64,000 bases of DNA, taken from NCBI RefSeq assembly GCF_001653565.1, contig NZ_LYPB01000050.1:124001-188000 (forward strand), read 5' to 3'. Below, piece after piece: positions 52,615 through 61,124 of this stretch. The notes beneath the pieces were generated by a model. It was not told the DNA's origin and did no database searches. It saw nothing but the letters and a program-made list of their open reading frames with translations. The stretch comes from Paenibacillus oryzisoli (GTDB lineage: Bacteria; Bacillota; Bacilli; Paenibacillales; NBRC-103111). Numbering within the stretch: position 1 is the first letter of the stretch; each line of letters starts with the position of its first letter. Made by a program: the position numbers and the translations under genes.

Positions 52615-53577
52615 TTATTCAAACCATTTATTCACTTCGGATGATGCTTGTATTTGTTTCGAACGAATTAAGCTTCTCTTGTTTTTCAGCTCAGGGTACT
52701 TGCGATAAAAATCCATCCAAGCCCCTAGTAATTTGGGTTCACGGATGAGTGAATATACGAGACTAAGGCATTCATAAACGAATAGCGGGAAGAACTGCTT
52801 CATAACGGTCTTGATGTCATCGTTCTTCACCATCATTTTATAACGATTAATGTAGGAAAGCCTTCTTACAAAAAGTGGCTTGCTGCTCCTCCCGCCCTCT
52901 TTCCAGCCACGTTCGTGATAGGCGATCGCTGTTGGCTCATAGAGTGCCTTCCAACCTAACAATTGCGCTCGCCATGCTACATCTACATCTTCTTTGTAGG
53001 CGAAGAAATCCTCGTCAAAAAACTCTCCATTGATGCTAATGTCATTGATCATTTCGCGTGAGTACATGGCCGCGGCACCTGAGACACCGAATACTTCTTC
53101 GGGGAGTTGAAAATGATCACTAGACTGGTGAGCACCGCGGTCGAAGGCTCTTCGCGCTTTATTGATGATGAGTCCGGTACTGTCTATGTGGTGAGGTGAT
53201 GCTTTGAAAAGTAGTTTACCAGTTGCACTTCCTGCTTGTGGGTTATTCTGTAGTGCCAGGATAGTGTTGAGCACATAATCTGGTTCAAGGATGACGTCTG
53301 GATTGAGGATTAAGCAATAATCCGTTTCCGTTAGACGGATAGCTTGATTGTGAGCGCCGGCGAAGCCGTTGTTTTGATTGTTTTTAATGATTGAGCATTT
53401 CTCTTGCCATTTTGCCAGCGTATGTAAGGTGTAATCTCTGGATGCGTTATCTATGACAATGATTTGGTCAATGGAATGAGATTGTCTCATTACGGATTCC
53501 AAGCAATCTTCAATATGTTCAGCGCTGTTATAGGTTACAATATGGACACTGACTGTCCGTTTGTTGCTGGCTTCCAA
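52615..53577 (-). CDS. Glycosyltransferase family 2
   Basis: A 320-residue GT-A glycosyltransferase with VSVHIVTYNSAEHIEDCLES, IVIDNASRDYT, NGFAGAHNQAIRL, the donor/metal motif LILNPDVIL and FFDEDFFAYKEDVDVAWRAQ. It would add one sugar of the polysaccharide repeat unit. The TTG at 53577 follows GGAGG by 10 bases. A terminator follows, so this gene and the rfb operon before it are separate from the GT2/priming pair downstream. Confidence 0.9.
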   Translation of the reverse strand: MEASNKRTVSVHIVTYNSAEHIEDCLESVMRQSHSIDQIIVIDNASRDYTLHTLAKWQEKCSIIKNNQNNGFAGAHNQAIRLTETDYCLILNPDVILEPDYVLNTILALQNNPQAGSATGKLLFKASPHHIDSTGLIINKARRAFDRGAHQSSDHFQLPEEVFGVSGAAAMYSREMINDISINGEFFDEDFFAYKEDVDVAWRAQLLGWKALYEPTAIAYHERGWKEGGRSSKPLFVRRLSYINRYKMMVKNDDIKTVMKQFFPLFVYECLSLVYSLIREPKLLGAWMDFYRKYPELKNKRSLIRSKQIQASSEVNKWFE

Positions 53578-53659
53578 ACTAAATCAGCCTCCTCTACCTA
53601 TTCATTATACGGAATTGATTGCCAAAACAAAACGACATATTCCAGCAAGAAATTTGAAA

Positions 53660-53699
53660 CAAAAAAGCTATCAGTATGCACCTAAGCATAATGATAGCT
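53660..53699 (-). terminator. Terminator after rfbD
   Basis: On the - strand AGCTATCA pairs with TGATAGCT across a long loop, followed by TTTTTTG. Confidence 0.8.
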
Positions 53700-53710
53700 C
53701 ACACACCTAA

Positions 53711-54556
53711 TTAAACTTCCTCAAGTTCTTGTAAAAAAGCCTTAAGACCTTCCCGCCATGCACGTAAATCTTCAAATCCATTTGCTCGGATCGCCTTATG
53801 CTCCATAGCTGAATATCGTGGTCGCGGAGCGGGTCGCGGAAATTCTTCCGTGGTGCACGGCTCGACCTTCATCGTTATACCTCTTTCTTCAAAAATGGCA
53901 CAAGCAAAGTCATACCATGAACAGAAACCGGTATTAGATGCGTGATAAATGCCATAACGATCTGTCTGGATGAGTTCCTCAAGAAAAAGGGCAAGATCGA
54001 CTGTGTATGTTGGTGATCCAAATTGATCACTTACAACCTTTATTGAATCACGAGTTCTAGATAATTCTAACATTGTTTTCACGAAGTTCTTACCGTACAT
54101 GCCATAGACCCAAGACGTTCTTACAATAAAATATTTTGACGAGATGTCTTGAACATGGAGTTCTCCAGCTCTTTTGGACTTCCCGTATACACTCTGTGGA
54201 TTTGTGGTGTCGCCCTCAATGTAGGATTGCGTAGCCTTCCCATCGAATACATAATCCGTACTAATGTATACAAACTTGGCCCAGATTTTCTCAGCAGCAA
54301 TTGCTAGATTTCTGGTTCCATCTGAATTTACTCGAAAGGCATCCTCTTCATTAGACTCCGCAAGATCAACTGCCGTATAAGCAGCACTATGGATAACAAC
54401 TTCTGGCTTTAGACGCTGAATTACCTCTAAACATTGACCCTCATTCGTAATATCGAGTTGTTCTCTCGCTAACCCATAAACCTCATGCTGAGCTTCTAAC
54501 AACCTAACAATATCTTGTCCAAGCTGCCCATTCGCACCCGTTACGACGATCCTCAT
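53711..54556 (-). CDS. rfbD: dTDP-4-dehydrorhamnose reductase
   Basis: A 281-residue SDR enzyme for the last step of dTDP-L-rhamnose synthesis. It shows the NADPH-binding MRIVVTGANGQLGQDIVRLL, STDYVFDG, and the catalytic Tyr-x-x-x-Lys in SVYGKSKRAGE. It overlaps rfbB by 4 bp and is followed by a terminator, so it is the last gene of the rfbA-C-B-D operon. Confidence 0.96.
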   Translation of the reverse strand: MRIVVTGANGQLGQDIVRLLEAQHEVYGLAREQLDITNEGQCLEVIQRLKPEVVIHSAAYTAVDLAESNEEDAFRVNSDGTRNLAIAAEKIWAKFVYISTDYVFDGKATQSYIEGDTTNPQSVYGKSKRAGELHVQDISSKYFIVRTSWVYGMYGKNFVKTMLELSRTRDSIKVVSDQFGSPTYTVDLALFLEELIQTDRYGIYHASNTGFCSWYDFACAIFEERGITMKVEPCTTEEFPRPAPRPRYSAMEHKAIRANGFEDLRAWREGLKAFLQELEEV

Positions 54557-55575
54557 ACTTGTTGACCTAAACGAGAACTGTATTGCTCATTAAAATACTT
54601 TTGATATTCACCCGTCTGAATTCGTTTCCACCAGTCTTGATTGTTCAGATACCAATGAATCGTCTCATGAATACCCGTCTCAAAATTATGTTTTGGCTTC
54701 CAGCCAAGTTCAGTTGTAATTTTGGTAGCGTCAATCCCATAACGTCGATCATGTCCCGGGCGATCTTTGACGAATTGCATCAGAGACTCAGACTTGCCTA
54801 GCTCGCGAAGAATCGTTTGAATAATTTGAATGTTTGTACGTTCGTTATTTCCACCGATATTATAAACCTCACCACTAACTCCCTTATGTAGAACCAAATC
54901 GATCGCGGTGCAGTGATCCTCAACATAAAGCCAATCTCTAATGTTAAGTCCGTCACCATATACAGGTAGAGACTTGTCACTTAAAGCATTGGCAATCATC
55001 AAAGGAACTAACTTTTCAGGGAATTGGTAGGGACCATAGTTGTTGGAGCAACGCGTGATATTCACATCAAGTCCAAATGTTTCATGATAAGAACGTACCA
55101 ATAGATCAGATCCTGCTTTACTGGCTGAATAGGGACTATTCGGTGTAAGTGGTGTATCTTCTGTAAAGAGACCTGTCTCACCAAGAGATCCGTACACTTC
55201 ATCTGTTGAAACATGAACAAATTTCTTCACAGCATTTTTACGCGCAGCTTCCAACAAGACCTGAGTACCCAGCACATTCGTTTTCACAAAAATGTCTGGT
55301 TCAAGAATACTTCGATCGACATGCGACTCCGCGGCGAAATGAACAACCGTGTCGATTCCATTTTCGAACAAACTGTTTACTAGTTCGGAATTCGCAATGT
55401 CCCCTTTTACAAATGTATAGTGGGAACTATCTTGAATCGAAGTTAAATTTTCTAAATTGCCTGCATACGTTAGGGCATCCAAATTGATGATTTCATAACT
55501 AGGATAGCGACCCAACATGTAGTGCACGAAGTTGCTGCCGATGAATCCGGCTCCGCCTGTTACAAGAATATTCAT
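54553..55575 (-). CDS. rfbB: dTDP-glucose 4,6-dehydratase
   Basis: A 340-residue extended SDR enzyme. Rossmann motif LVTGGAGFIGSNFVHYMLG, active-site VSTDEVYGSLG, catalytic Tyr and Lys in PYSASKAGSDLLV, and substrate-binding ITRCSNNYGPYQFPEKLVPL. The ATG at 55575 gives the usual N-terminus MNILVTGG; an ATG at 55581 is possible. It lies 17 bp after rfbC and overlaps rfbD. Confidence 0.96.
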   Translation of the reverse strand: MNILVTGGAGFIGSNFVHYMLGRYPSYEIINLDALTYAGNLENLTSIQDSSHYTFVKGDIANSELVNSLFENGIDTVVHFAAESHVDRSILEPDIFVKTNVLGTQVLLEAARKNAVKKFVHVSTDEVYGSLGETGLFTEDTPLTPNSPYSASKAGSDLLVRSYHETFGLDVNITRCSNNYGPYQFPEKLVPLMIANALSDKSLPVYGDGLNIRDWLYVEDHCTAIDLVLHKGVSGEVYNIGGNNERTNIQIIQTILRELGKSESLMQFVKDRPGHDRRYGIDATKITTELGWKPKHNFETGIHETIHWYLNNQDWWKRIQTGEYQKYFNEQYSSRLGQQV

Positions 55576-55592
55576 GTACATAAAACTCCTAT

Positions 55593-56138
55593 TTAAAAGT
55601 TAATTTCCGCATCTTGAAGCAGTGGATGCTTCTGATCCTTATCCGATAGAATCGGATTTGATATTGGCCACTCAATTCCTAAGGAAGGATCACTCCAGAG
55701 AATACCTCGATCATGTTCAGTAGAGTAATACTCGTCCACTTTGTAGAGGACCTGGGTATTTGGAACAATCGTACAGAAGCCATGGGCGAAGCCTTGAGGA
55801 ACTAATAGCTGTCGTTTATTGGCTTCGCTAAGAATGACACCTAACCATTGTCCGAATGTAGGTGAGTTCTTACGGATATCCACTACTACGTCGTAAATGG
55901 CACCTGCAGCTACACGAACGAGCTTTGTTTGTGCTTTTGGATTTAACTGATAGTGAAGTCCACGCAGTACACCAGCTTCAACGGACAGGGAATGATTATC
56001 TTGAACAAAAAGATGATCCACGCCCACCTCAGCAAACTTCGAGCTGCTGTAGCTCTCCATAAAAAAACCCCGATGGTCTCCAAAGACATCGGGTTCAACG
56101 AGATAAAGTCCCTGTAGCTTTGTAGAAATCTTTTTCAT
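55593..56138 (-). CDS. rfbC: dTDP-4-dehydrorhamnose 3,5-epimerase (second copy, in the rfb operon)
   Basis: A 181-residue enzyme with DHRGFFMESYSSSKF, FVQDNHSLSVEAGVLRGLHY and VPQGFAHGFCTIVP. It is closely similar to the isolated copy at 48757 through its whole length. Its place between rfbA and rfbB in an otherwise complete operon makes it the housekeeping copy for dTDP-L-rhamnose. It starts 15 bp after the rfbA stop. Confidence 0.96.
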   Translation of the reverse strand: MKKISTKLQGLYLVEPDVFGDHRGFFMESYSSSKFAEVGVDHLFVQDNHSLSVEAGVLRGLHYQLNPKAQTKLVRVAAGAIYDVVVDIRKNSPTFGQWLGVILSEANKRQLLVPQGFAHGFCTIVPNTQVLYKVDEYYSTEHDRGILWSDPSLGIEWPISNPILSDKDQKHPLLQDAEINF

Positions 56139-56153
56139 AAGCTAGAGCACCTC

Positions 56154-56897
56154 TTAACATTTAAGTTTTCCAAACTCTTCACCAAACAACAGATCTTTCG
56201 CCAATTCATTCGCTTTGGCTAAAGAGGCATGTGTACCCGCATCTGTCCACCAACCTTGAAGGATATCATAGGTGAGTTGATTTTTTTTTATATATGCGTT
56301 GTTCACATCAGTGATTTCGAGTTCTCCTCTATTTGAAGGTTTCAAAGTCTTGATTATTTCAAACACGGAACTGTCGTACATATATATACCTGTTACAGCA
56401 TAACTACTTTTGGAGTGTTTTGGTTTTTCTTCAATTGAAATAATCTTATCTCCATGTAACTCAGGAACACCATAACGTTGGGGATCTTCAACTTGTTGAA
56501 TGAGGATTTTGGCACCTTGTTGTTGATCACGAAAATTATTCACATAAGGTACAATGCTATCTTCAAAAACATTATCACCAAGTATAACTACCATTTGGTC
56601 ATCTCCAACAAATTGCTCTGCAAGTCCAAGTGCCTGAGCAATTCCACCTGCTTCGTCTTGGACTTTAAAAGTAAAATTAACCCCAAAATCACGACCACTA
56701 CCCAATAGGCTAACCACATCACCCATGTGTTCGATTCCGGTTACAACTAGGAAGTTTTGGATTCCCGCTTCTTTTAGTTTATAAATTGAGTGGAAAATCA
56801 TTGGATATTTACCTACGGGTAATAGGTGTTTGTTTGTAACTTTAGTTAATGGGAATAAACGGGATCCGGTGCCGCCTGCAAGTATGATACCTTTCAT
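56154..56897 (-). CDS. rfbA: Glucose-1-phosphate thymidylyltransferase (short form)
   Basis: The 247-residue enzyme couples glucose 1-phosphate to dTTP. The nucleotidyltransferase signature is GIILAGGTGSRLFPLTKVTN with KHLLPVGKYPMI; MVVILGDNVFEDS holds a metal-binding Asp, and SIEEKPKHSKSSYAVTGIYM the substrate-binding part. It is shorter than the usual 290-residue RmlA and resembles the short forms found in Firmicutes. GGAG precedes the ATG. It is the first gene of the rhamnose operon. Confidence 0.93.
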   Translation of the reverse strand: MKGIILAGGTGSRLFPLTKVTNKHLLPVGKYPMIFHSIYKLKEAGIQNFLVVTGIEHMGDVVSLLGSGRDFGVNFTFKVQDEAGGIAQALGLAEQFVGDDQMVVILGDNVFEDSIVPYVNNFRDQQQGAKILIQQVEDPQRYGVPELHGDKIISIEEKPKHSKSSYAVTGIYMYDSSVFEIIKTLKPSNRGELEITDVNNAYIKKNQLTYDILQGWWTDAGTHASLAKANELAKDLLFGEEFGKLKC

Positions 56898-56943
56898 CTT
56901 TTATCTCCGTATTACATTATTTTTAAAATCAAAGCTCAAGCAT

Positions 56944-58488
56944 TTATTTATTTTTAATCTCAAGCTTAATATCATACACAACAGTGTCTTTATCAGTTGT
57001 ACCAGGTAAACCATCGATGAAATACCGTAACGATGCTGATCTCATATTAAGACTATCCGATTTAAAATCAAACTTAAATTCTTTTGGATATTCTGAAATA
57101 TCATTCTGAAATTTTTGAGGTAAATCATCAGGATATAAATCAACTTTCAAGCTATTAAACCCACTAGCTTTATAACTCAATGTATATTCGGTACCTGGGA
57201 TCAGCTTGATTTTATCACTCTCAATGAATAATGTACTATTACCATTAGCTCCTTTCTTAAATATAAATCCATTCATACCATTAATTGTTGTAATCTCAAC
57301 ATATTCATTGTTTACTTTTGAGAAACTCAAATTAATTGGTTCTAAATAATTTATTGCATCTTGAAAGAAGCCATCTTTCTGCAATAATTTGGGAATATTT
57401 TGTTCATTCATCTCAATTATAAAAACATCATGGTTCATAACATCTTTCCAGTCTACTCCATTTAAATCTCCTAGTATTCTTGCTTCTGTACCTTCTTTAT
57501 ATTGATAAGATGTATGGTAATAATAGTAGAAGTCTAATTGTTTGAACGCATTGACCTGATGCAAAATATCAACAAACTGAAAAGAAAAACTCCCACCTTC
57601 CATCAAGATATTTGGTATAAATTCATTCCCAGTTCTATTATCGACTAGCTTGGGGACAACAGTCTTATACTCCAATGGAGTATTCCATACGTTTATTAAA
57701 TTAGCTAAGTCACGATCAAAACCAGTTGGTATCGTTTCTGTTACACTGCTACTTTCAAGACTAATAAATTTTTTCTGAGTGATTTGTTCTAGTTTATCTA
57801 ATACTGCTTTAGACGAATAATAACTCGCAAGTAGATTCCAATGCGTACCACCTTGCGGAAACATAGGATATTTTCCAGAGTTTTTATGCGCAATTGTGAT
57901 TTTATGACCATCGACATAGTTTACACCGTACTTGTTGAGTAAAGGAATGATGGTATCATAATTTCTTGATTTATTCTTCTGAAGTACTTTCAATTGATCA
58001 GGGATGTATTCAGGATAAATCGCAGCTTTACTTGGCGTAATAAACAGCAAAAAAGGTTTCCCTCTCAATTGCAATAAATCTTGAAGCTTTTTCAATTCAA
58101 TCACTTTTTTCTCAAGCAATTCCGGAGTAATTGGTTGAATGATATTCAAATATTCATTTATATAGGCTTTTTCAAATAATTGTTTTTCCTTCCCAATCAT
58201 TACTTGACTATTTGGAGGTGTCTGATTAAACAAACTGTAGTATATTTGATTATTTATTTTTACGTAATACTCTCTTAATCCAAAATTTTGGTTAAACCAC
58301 ATCTCAAATTTCTTTTGATATTCTCCTGAAATAAAACTATTATATGAAAGCTTAGGAAATTCTACTCGTTGAGTAACTCCATTTAGCGTCATCTTAGTAA
58401 ATATATCATATTTCATTTGTAATAATGGAAGTAAACTCATTACTAAGAGCAAAAGAATATAAGATATTTTCATCGTAAAAAATTTCAT
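56944..58488 (-). CDS. AlgX/AlgJ-like SGNH-family polysaccharide O-acetylation protein with C-terminal beta-sandwich
   Basis: A 514-residue protein anchored or secreted by an N-terminal hydrophobic segment (about residues 8-26). The central domain is of the AlgX/AlgJ/DltD-like SGNH type: NFGLREYYVKINNQIYYSLF, LQLRGKPFLLFITPSKAAIY, the catalytic Asp/His region in FPQGGTHWNLLASYY, and MEGGSFSFQF with a nucleophile-type Ser. Residues about 390-514 form a separate CBM-like beta-sandwich (IPGTEYTLSYKASGF). The MBOAT gene upstream provides the acetyl transfer across the membrane, so the pair should O-acetylate the exopolysaccharide. Confidence 0.85.
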   Translation of the reverse strand: MKFFTMKISYILLLLVMSLLPLLQMKYDIFTKMTLNGVTQRVEFPKLSYNSFISGEYQKKFEMWFNQNFGLREYYVKINNQIYYSLFNQTPPNSQVMIGKEKQLFEKAYINEYLNIIQPITPELLEKKVIELKKLQDLLQLRGKPFLLFITPSKAAIYPEYIPDQLKVLQKNKSRNYDTIIPLLNKYGVNYVDGHKITIAHKNSGKYPMFPQGGTHWNLLASYYSSKAVLDKLEQITQKKFISLESSSVTETIPTGFDRDLANLINVWNTPLEYKTVVPKLVDNRTGNEFIPNILMEGGSFSFQFVDILHQVNAFKQLDFYYYYHTSYQYKEGTEARILGDLNGVDWKDVMNHDVFIIEMNEQNIPKLLQKDGFFQDAINYLEPINLSFSKVNNEYVEITTINGMNGFIFKKGANGNSTLFIESDKIKLIPGTEYTLSYKASGFNSLKVDLYPDDLPQKFQNDISEYPKEFKFDFKSDSLNMRSASLRYFIDGLPGTTDKDTVVYDIKLEIKNK

Positions 58489-58503
58489 TGTTCACCTGTT
58501 TTC

Positions 58504-59928
58504 TTAAAATCGAAAATAAATAAAAGGACTGAATGAGTTAGTAACACATTTAATGATTGAAATTAGTAATATAAAAATTGAAAAAGGCATCATAAAATAT
58601 TTTGAAAACAGCAGCCTACTGGATTTATTCTCTAAATAAGTATAAAAATTAAGTGCAGGTAAAAATGTTATGACAAGCGAAAAAATTATTATTAAAACAA
58701 TACTGCGATCTGTATATAAAGTCGGTGTAAGAAAAACCGATTGTTTTGAAAAAATATTAAACATTGATTTCAAATATCCTAAAGCATGTCCGATACTATC
58801 AGCTCTGAAGAATACCCAAGTGATTAATACAAATACAAATGTAATTAAAATATTCAATAGCTTAGGGATTTTTTTGGAAAAATTCAACCAAAATAATTTA
58901 TCCGATATAATGAGTATTCCATGGAGTACTCCCCACACTACAAATGTCCAGTTTGCCCCATGCCAAATTCCAGAAATAAAGAAGACAACCCATAAATTAA
59001 AAAAACTTCTGATTTTAGAGCGTCTATTCCCGCCTAGTGGAATATAAATATAATTCCTCATCCAAGACGAAAGAGAAATATGCCACCTTCTCCAAAATTC
59101 AGAGATATTTTGAGATAAATAAGGCATGTTAAAATTCTCCATTACCTTGAACCCCATGATTCTACTTAATCCAATTGCCATATCAGCATATCCAGAAAAA
59201 TCAAAATATATTTGAACTGCGTAACATATAACACCAATCCATGCATATCCTATACTTAAACTATCAGGTGGAACTTTAAATAACTCATCAGCAATAATTG
59301 CTACATTATCCGCTATCCAGACCTTTTTAAAAAGCCCAATTGAAAATCTGTAAGATCCATACATGATATCTTCAAATCGGTATTCTCTGTATTTTATTTG
59401 ATCTGAGATATCCTGATACTTAATAATTGGTCCTGCAATCGACATAGGAAAAAAGAGAATGTAAAGGAAGTAATCAACCATTTTATCAGTTGGTTTTTTT
59501 TCATCTCTAAATACCTCAATAATATAACTGATTTTGTGAAAAACAATAAATGAAATTCCAATTGGTAACAAGACTACAGCCCATTTGATAGGCTCAATGT
59601 GTAAGTCAATTAAGATTGAATTTATATTTTCAACAAAGAAATTACTATATTTAAAATATAAAAGTAGTCCAATGTTCATTATTAAAGCAGACAAAAAATA
59701 GAACATTCTAATACTCTTATCTTTTTCTTTGTTCATGGAGTTAACAATATGCCAATCAATCAACAAAGAAATAAGTAAAGTTGATAGAAATGCTGGTCCC
59801 CCCCATGAATAAAATAAAACACTACCAATTAATGCTACTAAATTACGATATTTTCTCACAGTTAAAAAATATGCAATAAAAAAAATAGGAGCAAAAAGAA
59901 ATAAAAATATGGGTGAAGAAAAAACCAC
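58504..59928 (-). CDS. MBOAT family acyltransferase (AlgI-like)
   Basis: A 474-residue membrane protein with about ten hydrophobic segments. It begins VFSSPIFLFLFAPIFFIAYF and holds the MBOAT core: QIYFDFSGYADMAIGLSRIM, NMPYLSQNISEFWRRWHISL, LGGNRRSK and FFISGIWHGANWTFVVWGVL with the catalytic His. It should pass acetyl groups from the cytoplasm to the AlgX-like partner, whose gene starts 15 bp downstream. The start is a GTG. The gene is very A+T-rich. Confidence 0.93.
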   Translation of the reverse strand: MVFSSPIFLFLFAPIFFIAYFLTVRKYRNLVALIGSVLFYSWGGPAFLSTLLISLLIDWHIVNSMNKEKDKSIRMFYFLSALIMNIGLLLYFKYSNFFVENINSILIDLHIEPIKWAVVLLPIGISFIVFHKISYIIEVFRDEKKPTDKMVDYFLYILFFPMSIAGPIIKYQDISDQIKYREYRFEDIMYGSYRFSIGLFKKVWIADNVAIIADELFKVPPDSLSIGYAWIGVICYAVQIYFDFSGYADMAIGLSRIMGFKVMENFNMPYLSQNISEFWRRWHISLSSWMRNYIYIPLGGNRRSKIRSFFNLWVVFFISGIWHGANWTFVVWGVLHGILIISDKLFWLNFSKKIPKLLNILITFVFVLITWVFFRADSIGHALGYLKSMFNIFSKQSVFLTPTLYTDRSIVLIIIFSLVITFLPALNFYTYLENKSSRLLFSKYFMMPFSIFILLISIIKCVTNSFSPFIYFRF

Positions 59929-59989
59929 GCGTTAACTTCCGCCCTTTCATCGTAAGATAATTTGAAATGGGAATATAATTTAGCCTCAC

Positions 59990-60108
59990 TTAACATATGT
60001 GCTTGCTTTACTTCTAACTTTTTTCTTGAGCAATACAAAGCCCCGATTATCATCAAGACATCGGGTTTAATGCAATAAAGTCTTTTTGGTTAATGGAATA
60101 ATTTTTAT
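59990..60108 (-). pseudogene. Degenerate 5' fragment of a third rfbC copy
   Basis: On the - strand, TTTATTGCATTAAACCCGAT followed by GTCTTGATGATAATCGGGG aligns with the 5' end of rfbC at 56138. The translation LYCIKPDV...GALYCSRKKLEV parallels LYLVEPDV...GFFMESYSSSKF, with a frameshift before it. About 50 bases align at roughly 80% identity by eye. Homology fades after that. Confidence 0.5.
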
Positions 60109-60164
60109 AAAATACATCACATGATGATCTGAATCTTATTATATATCTTATATTTGCCATATCT

Positions 60165-61124
60165 CTAACTATTATCATTATTGTTACTTGCCAAGTAACG
60201 ACTCTTCAAGGAAATCACAGTTATTAAACCAATCAGCACTCCCAACCAGACAACTATCAGTCGCTCGAGCAGTGAAATTGATACCGCCATAGATTTAGGA
60301 ATATCCAATTGCATCAGTAAACCAATTACACTAGTATCTGCAACTCCTATACCTCCTGGAAACATAGAAAGGGTACCAGCTATTGTACCTGTCGATAATA
60401 CAAACAATATATCTCGATAGGATAAACTTAAATCTAGTGCCTTAATAAAAATCCATAGTGGGACTGCTTCAAATATACAACCAATTAATGTAAGTACAAT
60501 CGTAACAATTAGAGGCCAAACTCTCAAAAGTGAGTGAGAGCTTCTATATAACTTACTCAAAGTTAATTGAAATTTGGTAAGTTTACCAACGGATGTAATC
60601 TTCTTAATTAAGGGCATAATTAGAGTTTTTTTTTGTAATACAAAGATACTTAACAAAAAAACACCAATTATTATTGAAGCTGACTTTGCTCCTAATGCAA
60701 TATAACCAATACCACTTGTAACAATTAAACTTAACGATATAAAATTTGTAAGGTGATCCACCACAATAACTGGTGCACTAACTCTAACATCCACGTTATG
60801 TTTACGAAATAGAATATAGGATTTTATCAGTTCACCTATTCTTCCAGGAGTAATGCTAAATCCTAAACCAAACAAAAATACATGACTACTTTCTGTTTTG
60901 GGAATACGAATTTCTAATTGCTTTATCATAAAGTCCCATTTAATAATTCGAATGAGGATACCACATAACGAAGCTAAAATAGCTAGAAAATATTCATGAA
61001 AATGGATTTGGCAAATAATGTTTTTTATGCTTTGATAATCTCCCCAAAATATAAACATTAAGTACAAAACCATACAGACAGAGAACATGATAATCGCTTT
61101 TGAAATGAGGTTAGCTAGTTTCAT
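60165..61124 (-). CDS. Flippase-like membrane protein (LPG synthase transmembrane/UPF0104 family)
   Basis: A 319-residue integral membrane protein with about eight helices. The family signature appears as FSITPGRIGELIKSYILFRK and near the C-terminus as SMFPGGIGVADTSVIGLL. Such proteins are related to the membrane domain of lysylphosphatidylglycerol synthase and are often found in glycan clusters, where a lipid-linked-sugar transport role has been proposed. The gene overlaps the FAD oxidoreductase gene by 4 bp, showing tight coupling. Specific function is unknown. Confidence 0.85.
   Translation of the reverse strand: MKLANLISKAIIMFSVCMVLYLMFIFWGDYQSIKNIICQIHFHEYFLAILASLCGILIRIIKWDFMIKQLEIRIPKTESSHVFLFGLGFSITPGRIGELIKSYILFRKHNVDVRVSAPVIVVDHLTNFISLSLIVTSGIGYIALGAKSASIIIGVFLLSIFVLQKKTLIMPLIKKITSVGKLTKFQLTLSKLYRSSHSLLRVWPLIVTIVLTLIGCIFEAVPLWIFIKALDLSLSYRDILFVLSTGTIAGTLSMFPGGIGVADTSVIGLLMQLDIPKSMAVSISLLERLIVVWLGVLIGLITVISLKSRYLASNNNDNS

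Noticed and set aside
59862..60056. 64-codon - strand frame upstream of the MBOAT gene
   Set aside because: It overlaps the MBOAT N-terminus and contains the degenerate rfbC fragment; no ribosome-binding site was seen.
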